A DNA stretch of 64,000 nucleotides from Blautia massiliensis (ex Durand et al. 2017) (lineage in GTDB: Bacteria > Bacillota > Clostridia > Lachnospirales > Lachnospiraceae), in the NCBI RefSeq assembly GCF_001487165.1, contig NZ_LN913006.1, forward strand, positions 1,177,293-1,241,292, read 5' to 3'. The notes below the pieces were generated by a model. That model had not been told where the DNA came from. It saw nothing but the letters and a program-made list of their open reading frames with translations, and did no database searches. The stretch's first letter is position 1. The number at the start of each line of letters is the position of its first letter. Below, in pieces: positions 52,507-61,263 of this stretch. The position numbers were made by a program, and so were the translations under genes.

Positions 52507-53463
52507 ATGGATACAAAAAAGATTGGAGCTTTTTTAAAGCAATGTCGTAAAGAAAAGAATCTTACGCAAGAACAGCTTGCCGAGAAGTTTGGGGTATCTG
52601 CAAGAACAGTTTCCAGATGGGAAACAGGAATAAATATGCCAGATCTCAGTGTACTTGTTCAACTTGCTGAATATTACGATGTTGAGATGAGAGAGCTCCT
52701 GGATGGAGAAAGGAGCCAGACTATGAATAAAGATATGAAAGAAACACTGGACAAAGTTGCGGTGTATGAAGAATGGGTGAAACAAAAAGCATTAAAGGCT
52801 GGAAATCTTGCATTTGCATCAATGTTTGTGATTGGTGTGTTAGCGATTATTATTCAGATGCTATTAATGGTGGATACTCGTTTGGTTTTGGGAGAGATAG
52901 TAACTGTCTTAGTAGGAGGAATCCTATATGTAGCTATTATGGTGTATAATGGAATATGGGATAAATGCCTGCCAAAAAGTGCTGCTATATGGCGAAATTT
53001 TCTCACCAGTGTAATATGTGCAGGAATTTTTACAGTCATCTATGGTATATGTTTATTTAGAATGGGAGCTACAGAAACACAGATAACACGATTGGCATTG
53101 GGATTTCTGATAGGTATTACTATTGTGTCATTTATTATTCTTAGGACCTTAGCATTTATTAATCGAAAAAGAAATCAGAATTCACCAAATGTTCAGGAGA
53201 GAAAAGAAACTTCCCAATCTAAGACAGAATGGACAAAGATTTATAATGCACAGAATATAGTAGAGACAGAACAGCTCGTAGAAATGTTAAAGCAAAGTGA
53301 AATAGAAGCTTTTTCCCAGGAAGCAGGTGCGAATGTTGCAATGCATGGAGCACCTGGATTTGGAATATATGGTGTGGATATATTCGTGAAAACCGATGAT
53401 GCAAAGAAGGCAGTACAGCTGATCAAGGAGATTAATAACCAAGAGAATGAAGAAATTTTTTGA
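52507..53463 (+). CDS. XRE-family regulator with membrane spans and DUF2007 domain
   Basis: Residues 1-65 (of 318) form a Cro/C1 helix-turn-helix (KNLTQEQLAEKFGVSARTVS, RWETG). Four membrane spans follow (residues ~100-225). The C-terminal ~70 residues are a DUF2007-type signalling domain (YNAQNIVETEQLVEMLKQSE, GVDIFVKTDDAKKAV). ATG 52507 follows GAGAGG. The build suggests a membrane-tethered transcription factor that reads a membrane or ligand state. Its promoterless 3' end overlaps the promoter of the next operon. Confidence 0.85.
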   Translation: MDTKKIGAFLKQCRKEKNLTQEQLAEKFGVSARTVSRWETGINMPDLSVLVQLAEYYDVEMRELLDGERSQTMNKDMKETLDKVAVYEEWVKQKALKAGNLAFASMFVIGVLAIIIQMLLMVDTRLVLGEIVTVLVGGILYVAIMVYNGIWDKCLPKSAAIWRNFLTSVICAGIFTVIYGICLFRMGATETQITRLALGFLIGITIVSFIILRTLAFINRKRNQNSPNVQERKETSQSKTEWTKIYNAQNIVETEQLVEMLKQSEIEAFSQEAGANVAMHGAPGFGIYGVDIFVKTDDAKKAVQLIKEINNQENEEIF

Positions 53464-53488
53464 CATTGTCACATATGCGTGCTAATAT
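53460..53488 (+). promoter_or_regulatory. Promoter of the BceRS-like operon
   Basis: TTGACA (53460-53465) and TAATAT (53483-53488) are 17 nt apart. The -35 box overlaps the stop codon of the preceding gene. Confidence 0.65.
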
Positions 53489-53516
53489 GATTATAGAAAA
53501 AGTGTGCTGCCGATAG

Positions 53517-53589
53517 ACGGTTAGTCCACATACTTAATTGATTGAAAATAACCGTTCACTTCATTTGCGAGGCTGAAGCGGTTATTTTT
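53517..53589 (+). promoter_or_regulatory. Leader attenuator with two exclusive hairpins
   Basis: Three segments can pair alternatively: ACGGTTA (53517-53523), AAAATAACCG (53545-53554, extended to TAACCGT) and CGGTTATTTT (53579-53588). Pairing of segments 2 and 3 gives a 10-bp terminator stem with a T run; pairing of 1 and 2 removes it. It lies between the promoter and the response-regulator gene. Confidence 0.65.
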
Positions 53590-53643
53590 GTGTCTTGTTA
53601 TTAACTTTGCCGAATACCTTTGAGTAACGAGGGAGTGAGATAT

Positions 53644-54321
53644 ATGGAGCAATTATTGATTGTTGAAGATGATATTGGTTTGAATCAAGGTTTATGCAAA
53701 GCACTGAAAGTAGATGATCGGAAGATCATTTCCTGCCAAGACCTGAAAACGGCGAAGGAGCAGCTGCTTTGCGGCGGTGTATCCCTGATCCTGTTGGATA
53801 TCAATCTGCCGGATGGCAGTGGGCTTGAATTGCTACGGGAGGTCAAGGAAAACACACCCGGGATTCCTGTTATTCTGCTGACTGCCAATGATACCGATCT
53901 GGACATCGTGGACGGACTGGAGATGGGCGCTGATGATTACATTACCAAGCCCTTTTCTCTTTCGGTTTTGCGGGCAAGAGTGAATACCCAACTGCGAAAG
54001 CAAGCGTCAAACCATAAAAATGCGCTGATCCATATTGATCTATTTCACTTTGACTTTGAAGCAATGACCTTTTATGTGGGAGATTCAAAAGTAGAATTAA
54101 GTAAAACAGAGCAAAAATTACTGCGTCTTCTTGTTGAAAACCGCGGTCAGACCATGACGCGTGGAAACCTTATAGACAGGATCTGGACAGATGGCGCAGA
54201 ATATGTGGATGAAAATGCTTTGTCTGTTACGATCAAGCGTCTGAGGGATAAGCTTGGGGCACAGAAATACATTAAAACCGTCTATGGAATCGGTTATAGC
54301 TGGGTGACAAAAGATGAATAA
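53644..54321 (+). CDS. BceR-like response regulator
   Basis: The protein (225 aa) has a receiver domain (IVEDDIGLN, acceptor Asp in LILLDINLPDGSG, Lys in YITKPFSL) and a winged-helix output domain (LSKTEQKLLRLLV, ALSVTIKRLRDKL). GGGAGTGAG precedes ATG 53644. Its gene overlaps the kinase gene by 8 nt and is followed by a two-gene ABC transporter, the layout of antimicrobial-peptide sensing modules. Confidence 0.93.
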   Translation: MEQLLIVEDDIGLNQGLCKALKVDDRKIISCQDLKTAKEQLLCGGVSLILLDINLPDGSGLELLREVKENTPGIPVILLTANDTDLDIVDGLEMGADDYITKPFSLSVLRARVNTQLRKQASNHKNALIHIDLFHFDFEAMTFYVGDSKVELSKTEQKLLRLLVENRGQTMTRGNLIDRIWTDGAEYVDENALSVTIKRLRDKLGAQKYIKTVYGIGYSWVTKDE

Positions 54322-55213
54322 AACCGGCATTGTGATCATACTGCTGTGTTCTCTGGCGGCGGCAGCTGTTGTATTATGGGAGCGGAGAAAGGTCAGAAAA
54401 ACGATGGAAGAAATCGAAAGGATGCTGGACGCTGCCATGACCGGTTCTTTTTCTGAAATCACTTTTGATGAAAGCCAGCTGTCTGCTTTGGAAACAAAGT
54501 TTGCACACTATCTTTCTGCCGCAGAAGCATCTTCTCGAAATATGGCACAGGAAAAAGACAAAATCAAATCCTTGATTGCGGACATTTCCCACCAGACGAA
54601 AACGCCGATTGCAAACCTGCTATTATACAGCGAGCTTTTGATGGAGGAAACTCTGCCTGCATCGGCAAAGGAAAACGTGGAGGCACTGTACAAACAATCG
54701 GAAAAGCTACGATTTCTGATTGATTCTCTCGTAAAACTTTCCAGACTGGAAAATGGGATCATTTCACTTTCCCCTCAGCAAGCATCACTTCAGCCGCTGC
54801 TTGAAAGCGTAGTAGAACAATATGCCTCCAAGGCTTCTGGAAAAGGATTATCCATATATCTGTACGATACAGATATTTCCGCTACATTTGACTTCAAATG
54901 GACAGCGGAAGCACTGGCTAATATTGTAGACAATGCCATCAAATATACGGAGCATGGAACAATCACGATTTCTACCGTAAGTTACGAAATGTTTACAAGG
55001 ATCGATATATCGGATACCGGTTCAGGTATCCCGGAAAACGAGCAGACAAAGATATTTTCCCGTTTTTATCGTTCAAATGCTGTTCAGGAACAAGAAGGGG
55101 TTGGCATCGGCTTATACCTTGCCCGACAGATCATATCCGGCGAGGGCGGCTATATCAAAGTCGCCTCTGTCCCCGGCAAAGGAAGCACTTTTTCCGTGTT
55201 TCTGCCGAAATAA
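54314..55213 (+). CDS. BceS-like sensor histidine kinase
   Basis: The protein (299 aa) is short, with a single N-terminal span (GIVIILLCSLAAAAVVLW), HisKA with ADISHQTKTPIANLLLYSE, and a HATPase domain (LANIVDNAIKYTE, GVGIGLYLARQII). It has no real outer sensor domain, so it probably senses through the downstream ABC transporter. Usual Bce-type kinases have two spans; only one is evident here. Confidence 0.9.
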   Translation: MNKTGIVIILLCSLAAAAVVLWERRKVRKTMEEIERMLDAAMTGSFSEITFDESQLSALETKFAHYLSAAEASSRNMAQEKDKIKSLIADISHQTKTPIANLLLYSELLMEETLPASAKENVEALYKQSEKLRFLIDSLVKLSRLENGIISLSPQQASLQPLLESVVEQYASKASGKGLSIYLYDTDISATFDFKWTAEALANIVDNAIKYTEHGTITISTVSYEMFTRIDISDTGSGIPENEQTKIFSRFYRSNAVQEQEGVGIGLYLARQIISGEGGYIKVASVPGKGSTFSVFLPK

Positions 55214-55280
55214 CAACAATTCTATCAAAATTGTTAGATTTCATTTTCCGCCGGAAAGAATGTGGAAAGAATCTTATGCG

Positions 55281-55330
55281 ATAATCTGTATGTATCAAAG
55301 GAGCATTTCCTTTCATACATACAGATTTTT
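55281..55330 (+). terminator. Long hairpin terminator between kinase and ABC genes
   Basis: AATCTGTATGTAT and ATACATACAGATT are perfect 13-bp arms, an inner AAAGGA/TTCCTTT stem extends the pairing, and a T run follows. It separates the two-component and transporter genes. An upstream palindrome TTTCCG-C-CGGAAA (55245-55257) and GATAAT near 55279 may form a regulated promoter for the ABC genes. Confidence 0.8.
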
Positions 55331-55348
55331 TCATGGAGGTACTCATTT

Positions 55349-56020
55349 ATGGAGGTTTTACAGGCAAAAGACCTGAAAAAGATTTATGGCTCCGGCAATA
55401 ACGCAGTTCATGCGTTGGATGGAGTTGATTTAAGTGTGAAGAAGGGCGAATTTGTTGCAATTGTCGGCACGTCCGGCTCCGGAAAATCCACGCTGTTGCA
55501 TATGCTGGGCGGGCTGGATCGCCCTACAAGCGGCACGGTCATGGTGGACGGACAGGATATTTTCTCCCTGAAGGAGGAAGCTCTGACTATTTTCCGCCGC
55601 AGAAAAATCGGTTTTGTATTTCAGAGCTACAATCTTGTTCCGGTGCTGAATGTATATGAAAACATCATTCTACCCACTGAACTGGATGGCGGAAAGGTAA
55701 ACAAGGCTTTTGTGCAGCAGATCGTGCAGACGCTTGGACTGAGCGACCGTCTGGATGCCCTGCCCAATCAGCTCTCAGGCGGTCAACAGCAGCGAGTAGC
55801 CATTGCCCGTGCGCTGGCGGCAGCACCCGCTATCATTCTGGCAGATGAACCGACAGGTAATCTGGACAGCAAGACCAGTCAGGATGTTTTGAGTCTGCTG
55901 AAGGTGAGCAGTCAAAAATTTGCCCAGACCATCGTGATGATCACCCACAACGAAGAAATTGCGCAGATGGCAGACCGCATTATCCGTATCGAAGATGGTC
56001 GGATCGTCTCCCAGAACTAA
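55349..56020 (+). CDS. ABC transporter ATPase (BceA/MacB type)
   Basis: The protein (223 aa) shows Walker A GTSGSGKST, Q-loop FVFQSYNL, signature LSGGQQQR, Walker B IILADEP and H-loop ITHNEE. It is of the MacB/LolD/BceA class that serves FtsX-fold permeases. ATG 55349 has GGAGG 9 nt upstream. It partners the permease that starts 15 nt downstream. Confidence 0.94.
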   Translation: MEVLQAKDLKKIYGSGNNAVHALDGVDLSVKKGEFVAIVGTSGSGKSTLLHMLGGLDRPTSGTVMVDGQDIFSLKEEALTIFRRRKIGFVFQSYNLVPVLNVYENIILPTELDGGKVNKAFVQQIVQTLGLSDRLDALPNQLSGGQQQRVAIARALAAAPAIILADEPTGNLDSKTSQDVLSLLKVSSQKFAQTIVMITHNEEIAQMADRIIRIEDGRIVSQN

Positions 56021-56035
56021 CGGGAGGTGGCTACG

Positions 56036-58681
56036 ATGAATGTCAAAAACAGAAAATGTATTCAAAAGCTCAGCTTAAAATCCCTTTATGCGAACCGTCG
56101 CCGCAATCTGATCGCCATTTTTGCCATTGCGCTGACAACGCTGCTATTTACTTCCATGTTCACCATTGTCTTGTCGTTGAACGCCAGTTATGAAACCTAC
56201 CAGTTTCGGCAGGTAGGCGGCTATGCACACGGCACCTTTAAAGATGTTTCCCCCGAGCAGGCGGAACGTATCGCTGCTCATCCAAAGGTGAAGGCTGCGG
56301 GGGCACGGAAGGTGATCGGCATCACTGTGGATGGTGTCTTTTCCAAAACGCCTGCAGAGATCAGCTACATGGATGCCAACTGCACCAAATGGAGCTATGC
56401 CACCCCTACTACCGGGCGGATGCCCGAAAGCGGCAAAGAAGTAGCCATGGATACGGCAGCGTTGCAGCTGCTTGGCGTAACGCCGGAGCTGGGCGCCGAG
56501 GTCACGGTTTCCTATTCCATCACGGACAAGGATCAAACCGCCTTTACTGTAACAGATACCTTTACGCTGGTGGGCTATTGGGACTATGATGAACTAATGC
56601 CTGTTCACTACATCAACATCAGCCGTGATTACGCAGATGACATCGAAGCGCAGGCAGTGAAAACAGGGTTACAGCCTTTCCGCACCGATTTGAATGTCAT
56701 GCTGGCTTCCGGCACAAACATTCAAGGGCAGATGGAGCAGGTGGATACCGATCTTGGTTACACATGGGACAGCTATACTGATCCCAACAGCGTCCGAATC
56801 GGTGTTAACTGGGGATATACCTCATCCCAGCTGGAGTCGCAGCTCGATCCAGAGCTGATGGTCGCCATAGCAGCTTTTCTGCTGCTGGTGATTTTCACCG
56901 GGTATCTTATCATCTATAATATTTTCCAGATCTCTGTTGCGGGGGATATCCGGTTTTACGGACTTTTGAAAACCATTGGCACAACGCCCCGGCAGCTCAA
57001 ACGTATCATTCGCCAGCAGGCACTTCTATTTTGTCTGATCGGCATTCCGGCAGGACTGTTGCTGGGCTACGGCATCGGCGCTGTTCTGGTGCCTGTTGTC
57101 TTGCGCTCCACCCAGTTGGATGCAGGCATCACCACCATCAGCACATCACCTGTGATCTTCCTTGGTTCCATGCTGTTTGCCTTGTTGACGGTGCTCTTGT
57201 CCTGCTCCAAGCCCGGAAAAATGGCAGCCAAGGTCTCTCCAGTGGAGGCTATCAAATATACGGATGTGATGCAGACTAAGAAAAAACAGCGCAGCACCCG
57301 GGGAGCCAAGCTCCATCAGATGGCCTTTGCCAATCTGGGACGAAACAAGAAAAAGACGGTGCTGGTGGTGGTGTCTCTGGCACTGTCGGTGACACTGTTC
57401 AATGCGCTGTGTGCCTTTGTGGGAGGCTTCAGCATGGAGAAGTATGTATCCTCCATGACCTGCGCCGATTTTATCGTCAGCACTCCCGACTATTTCCGTT
57501 TCAACCCGGCAGATGAATTCATCACGCCAGAACAGATCGAGGAGATCGCAGCAAACACAAAGGCCAGTCTTTCCGGCACGGGATATGCTGTGCTAAAAAC
57601 CGCATACCTGTGGATGACGGAGGATGCTCTGCGGCAAGACTATGCAAGGTACGAAAGTGCCGAGCAGTTGGACAGCCATATGAGCCGCATGGAGCACCGG
57701 GGCAATATGGTGCTGGGAGATACCAGAATCGAGGCTCTGGATAACAGTCTGTTTGACAAGCTGCAAGTGTTCGACGGAGATATTTCTCCTATGCTGGAGC
57801 CGGACAATAACGCCATTGCCATTGCGGTTTCTTTGGATGATTACGGCAATCTGCCCAATCCTGAATACTACCCCAAGGTGGGAGACACGATCACGGCTAC
57901 CTATGCGGATGATGTGAAATATATCGACAGCCGCACCGGGGAACTGTGCAACGAAGACACACCGGAGGAGTACCTTCAGGCAAAATTGTATGGGGCCAGA
58001 GATGTAGAGTACACGGTCTGCGCCTTGGTAGAACTTCCGAACTCCATGGGTTATCGTTATGGTGGTATTGGATATAACGCAGTTTTGCCTGTGACCACCG
58101 CACAGAGGGACAGCGGTGGTGCAGTCGTTCCGATGCTCTACCTGTTCGACACAGCGGACGAAGCTGACGAGGCCGAAGCAGAGCAATATCTGTCAAAGCT
58201 CACGGCCGGTGAGTTTTCGCCCTTGATGTATGAAAGCAAAGCCACGGTTCGCTCTGAGTTTGCTCAGTTCCGGCAGATGTTCCTTCTGATCGGTGGTATC
58301 CTCTGTGCTATCATTGGGCTGGTGGGACTCTTAAATTTCTTCAACGCCATGATGACCGGTATTCTTTCCCGCCGCCGGGAATTTGCGGTGCTTCAGGCTG
58401 TAGGAATGACGCCCCGACAGCTCAAAACCATGCTGATCTACGAGGGGTTGTTTTACGCAATGTCTTCCGTATCGGTGGCCTTTGTGCTTTCACTGGCGGT
58501 GGGACCTCTTGCGGGGAAAATGCTGGGCAGTATGTTCTGGTTCTTTGAGTATCGGTTCACCGTTCTGCCTGTCCTGCTGACAATTCCGGTATTTCTTCTG
58601 CTTGGGTGGCTGATTCCCTGCATGATGTATGATAACGCAGCGAAATGCAGCATTGTAGATCAGTTAAGGGATGCTCAATAA
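56036..58681 (+). CDS. FtsX-like ABC permease
   Basis: The protein (881 aa) has the ten-span build of large FtsX/MacB-type permeases: an N-terminal span followed by a ~220-residue outer domain, three central spans, a further span starting the second half, a ~270-residue outer domain and three C-terminal spans. Each half holds an FtsX core (TIGTTPRQLKRIIRQQA; AVGMTPRQLKTMLIYE). GGGAGG precedes ATG 56036. With the adjacent ATPase and two-component pair it likely senses and resists a cell-wall-active peptide, though the substrate is unknown. GC content is higher than in the surrounding genes. Confidence 0.92.
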   Translation: MNVKNRKCIQKLSLKSLYANRRRNLIAIFAIALTTLLFTSMFTIVLSLNASYETYQFRQVGGYAHGTFKDVSPEQAERIAAHPKVKAAGARKVIGITVDGVFSKTPAEISYMDANCTKWSYATPTTGRMPESGKEVAMDTAALQLLGVTPELGAEVTVSYSITDKDQTAFTVTDTFTLVGYWDYDELMPVHYINISRDYADDIEAQAVKTGLQPFRTDLNVMLASGTNIQGQMEQVDTDLGYTWDSYTDPNSVRIGVNWGYTSSQLESQLDPELMVAIAAFLLLVIFTGYLIIYNIFQISVAGDIRFYGLLKTIGTTPRQLKRIIRQQALLFCLIGIPAGLLLGYGIGAVLVPVVLRSTQLDAGITTISTSPVIFLGSMLFALLTVLLSCSKPGKMAAKVSPVEAIKYTDVMQTKKKQRSTRGAKLHQMAFANLGRNKKKTVLVVVSLALSVTLFNALCAFVGGFSMEKYVSSMTCADFIVSTPDYFRFNPADEFITPEQIEEIAANTKASLSGTGYAVLKTAYLWMTEDALRQDYARYESAEQLDSHMSRMEHRGNMVLGDTRIEALDNSLFDKLQVFDGDISPMLEPDNNAIAIAVSLDDYGNLPNPEYYPKVGDTITATYADDVKYIDSRTGELCNEDTPEEYLQAKLYGARDVEYTVCALVELPNSMGYRYGGIGYNAVLPVTTAQRDSGGAVVPMLYLFDTADEADEAEAEQYLSKLTAGEFSPLMYESKATVRSEFAQFRQMFLLIGGILCAIIGLVGLLNFFNAMMTGILSRRREFAVLQAVGMTPRQLKTMLIYEGLFYAMSSVSVAFVLSLAVGPLAGKMLGSMFWFFEYRFTVLPVLLTIPVFLLLGWLIPCMMYDNAAKCSIVDQLRDAQ

Positions 58682-58705
58682 TTGTTAAGCCAAAATTAGC
58701 CCTCT

Positions 58706-59054
58706 GTCAATGAAAAGGCTGAGGGCTGGAATTCAAATAATAATCAAAGTGACCATTACACTGGCCAGCGGCAAGAAACAGGTCATTTCCGTTACTGTGC
58801 AGAAAACAACGGTAAGAACAACAAAGATCACCGGACTGAAATCAAGCGTGACTGTTGCAAGGAATAAAAAAACTTACGCTGAAACCAGTCATCAGCCAGA
58901 TTACTTCCCAGGAGAAGGTTACCTACAGTTCTTCAAATAAGAAGATCGCAACGGTAAATTCCAAGGGTGTGATCACCGGAAAGAAAAAGGAACAGCCTAT
59001 ATCACAGTGAAATCTGGAAAGATCCGCAAAAAAGTAAAAGTAGTAGTTAAATGA
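58706..59054 (+). pseudogene. C-terminal remnant of a BIG2 (Ig-like) surface protein
   Basis: The sequence encodes Ig-like repeat pieces in three frames: KKQVISVTVQKTTVRTTKIT, then TYSSSNKKIATVNSKGVIT, then GTAYITVKSGKIRKKVKVVV. Two one-base changes in A-rich runs (near 58870 and near 58990) break the frame. No start or signal peptide is present. A strong terminator follows, consistent with the true 3' end of a lost surface-protein gene. Confidence 0.82.
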
Positions 59055-59067
59055 AAATGATTTAAGC

Positions 59068-59113
59068 AGGAGCTGCCATTCATGAATACACATGGAATGG
59101 CAGCTCCTTTTTT
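59068..59113 (+). terminator. Terminator after the BIG2 remnant
   Basis: GGAGCTGCCATTC and GAATGGCAGCTCC are perfect 13-bp arms, followed by a T run. Confidence 0.9.
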
Positions 59114-59244
59114 CATTTTTTGCATGTAGTTTTATTTGCAGAAGTAGATTACGATATTAATAGTTGACCAGGGAGAGAAGAATGATTAGATAATATGTTA
59201 TAGTGATAATGGAATTATGGTAACAAAAAAATTTATAAAAAAGT

Positions 59245-59269
59245 GCAACCAAACAGAAAAAAATACGTT
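59245..59269 (+). promoter_or_regulatory. Possible ECF-type promoter
   Basis: GCAACC (59245-59250) and CGTT (59266-59269) are 15 nt apart, like the AAC/CGT elements of ECF sigma promoters, ~85 nt before an ECF sigma gene. A standard TATAAT (~59273) nearby is an alternative. Confidence 0.4.
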
Positions 59270-59352
59270 ATATATAATAGACAACATTAATATGGCACAC
59301 TGCAAATAACCTATCTGCATAAAAACACTAATATACAGGGGAGAAATGTGAT

Positions 59353-59907
59353 ATGGAAGATACACATATTATAAATTTATTTTTAGAAAGATCAGAAGAT
59401 GCAATTCGCCAGGTAGAAGTAAAGTATGAAAAATTTTGCTTTAAGATTGCATGGAATATTTTATATAACACAGAAGACTCAGAAGAATGCGTAAATGATA
59501 CATGGCTGATAACGTGGAATAAGATTCCGCCCAAAACGCCAACAAAATTATCTGCATTTCTTGGAAAAATAACCAGAAATTTGGCATTGGACAATTTCAG
59601 AAAGAAAAATGCTTCAAAAAGAGCAGATACACATATGATGGATATTTGTGGTGAAGTGGAAAAACTGGAAAATACAATAAAGGATTATGTGGAAGAGGAT
59701 ATAAAGAAAAAGGAAATTTTGAATATTTTAAAAAAATTTTTAAGTGATTTAAAAGCAGGGGACAGGGATATTTTTGTCAGGCGATATTGGTATATGGATA
59801 ATATTAAAGACATTGCAAAAAGACATGGATGCTCTGAGACTAAAATTAAATCCAGTCTTTTTCGAAGCAGAAACAAATTATGGGAAGAGGTGAAAGAAAT
59901 CATATGA
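59353..59907 (+). CDS. ECF-type RNA polymerase sigma factor
   Basis: The protein (184 aa) has region 2 (NTEDSEECVNDTWLITWN, LGKITRNLALDNFRKKN) and region 4 (DIFVRRYWYMDNIKDIAKRH, CSETKIKSSLFRSRNKLWE). GGGGAGAAATG lies before the ATG. Its stop overlaps the start of the anti-sigma-like gene (ATGA). It is AT-rich compared with the first sigma gene at 27462. Confidence 0.92.
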   Translation: MEDTHIINLFLERSEDAIRQVEVKYEKFCFKIAWNILYNTEDSEECVNDTWLITWNKIPPKTPTKLSAFLGKITRNLALDNFRKKNASKRADTHMMDICGEVEKLENTIKDYVEEDIKKKEILNILKKFLSDLKAGDRDIFVRRYWYMDNIKDIAKRHGCSETKIKSSLFRSRNKLWEEVKEII

Positions 59908-60983
59908 AAAAAGAAAACAATTTTTTGGATTTGATGGGAGAAATAGATGAAAAATTTGTTTATGAAGCTTCCTTGCCATGGGAAAAGCGAAATGTTAATT
60001 TGAAATTAAAATTAGCAAAGATTGCAGCAGCAGGAGTTGTAATAGCATTATTGATAGGAGGCTTGGGACATCCGCATGAGATAAAGGCGGCCTGGGAACA
60101 GATTACTTCGTGGATTCAAACTGCATTGGGGATTAATGAAAATGTAGAATCATATATAGATAGTGTTGGAAAAACGATTACTAAAAATGGAATTTCTATT
60201 ACATTAGATGAAATTGCTGCTGATAAGGAGAATTTATGGGTGGCAATATCTGATAATATAAATGATTCAAAAGAAAAAGAGACTATTCTACTAACAGAAG
60301 TGGAGATAAATGGAAAAGCGGCACAGTTAGATGGAACATATGCTCTGGAGAAAAAGGAGAACGGAACAGATGGTCAGGTTTGTCATTATAGGTTGGAAGA
60401 TACAACTATTAAAGATAATACAGCAGATATAAAAATGAAAGTATGGTTATTTGATCCAACAGAAATGGATACTGCAGATACAGAAGATACGGATGACTAT
60501 ATTTTTGAATTTTCATCAAATTGGGAAGAACTGGAGAAGAATACCATAAATGTAAATGTGAATAAAAAAATAAAGATATCTCCAAATCAAAATCTGACGA
60601 TTTCAAAAATGAGCTTAAACGATTTGGCAAGTACAATTTATGGAAATTTGGATAATAAAGAATATGAAGATTATTATTTAATAGGAACCGACGATAAAGG
60701 AAATCAGGGGCTTTATAGAATGACAAATTATGGAGGCACAGAGACTGTGTTTGAAGAAAGCAGAAATAATACAAAATATAAAGGAATTTCTCCAGATGCT
60801 AAAACGGTGACATTAGAATTATATGTAAATAAAGAAGAAAAAAACAAAACAACATATAAAAAATATGAAACTGGAATAGAAGATACTTACGGAGAAGGCG
60901 AAGGACGTGTTTATGAAAGTGATGAAGATCCTCTGGATTTATATAGCCCAGTGGAAGGAAAAATAGAAATTAAAATCAGATGA
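59904..60983 (+). CDS. DUF4179-like anti-sigma protein
   Basis: The protein (359 aa) has a ~40-residue cytoplasmic start, one membrane span (residues ~45-60, AAAGVVIALLIGGLG), and an outer domain with the DUF4179-type segment TITKNGISITLDEIAADKEN. The overlap with the sigma gene and the topology fit a membrane anti-sigma factor. Its last ~30 codons are duplicated at 21452. AGAGGTGAA within the sigma gene serves as ribosome site. Confidence 0.85.
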   Translation: MKKENNFLDLMGEIDEKFVYEASLPWEKRNVNLKLKLAKIAAAGVVIALLIGGLGHPHEIKAAWEQITSWIQTALGINENVESYIDSVGKTITKNGISITLDEIAADKENLWVAISDNINDSKEKETILLTEVEINGKAAQLDGTYALEKKENGTDGQVCHYRLEDTTIKDNTADIKMKVWLFDPTEMDTADTEDTDDYIFEFSSNWEELEKNTINVNVNKKIKISPNQNLTISKMSLNDLASTIYGNLDNKEYEDYYLIGTDDKGNQGLYRMTNYGGTETVFEESRNNTKYKGISPDAKTVTLELYVNKEEKNKTTYKKYETGIEDTYGEGEGRVYESDEDPLDLYSPVEGKIEIKIR

Positions 60984-61021
60984 CAAAAGAATAGTTTGAT
61001 CGAAGAGAGGAGGAGAAATAG

Positions 61022-61150
61022 ATCGATTCTTTTACTAGGAAGATCAAAGTTGATAAAACAGTATACATTTTAGAAAAACTGGGTTTTAAATGGGCACCTG
61101 TTGGAAAAAAAGAATTTATGTCAGCCTATAAAAAAATTAAGAAACTTTGA
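61022..61150 (+). pseudogene. Small ORF with ATC in the start position
   Basis: A strong AGGAGG lies 8 nt before an in-frame ATC, followed by an open frame of 42 codons (DSFTRKIKVDKTVYILEKLG ...) to TGA 61148-61150. A stop directly precedes the ATC. It looks like a short gene whose ATG has mutated, or a remnant of a larger gene; no family is recognised. Confidence 0.35.
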
Positions 61151-61232
61151 CATTGTGCAATGACAAATATAGGTACGCAAATGATAATAAACTTTTAGAG
61201 GGATAATTTTGTATAAAGAATGTGAAATGAGT

Positions 61233-61263
61233 AAAGCCGAGAGTATTAATCTATCTCGGCTTT
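61233..61263. terminator. Terminator at the 3' end of the AraC gene
   Basis: AAAGCCGAGA and TCTCGGCTTT are perfect 10-bp arms around 11 nt. The stem touches the stop codon of the minus-strand regulator. Confidence 0.7.

Noticed and set aside
57593-58186. 197-codon minus-strand frame opposite the FtsX permease
   Set aside because: Shadow frame in a GC-rich gene, without ribosome site or domain.
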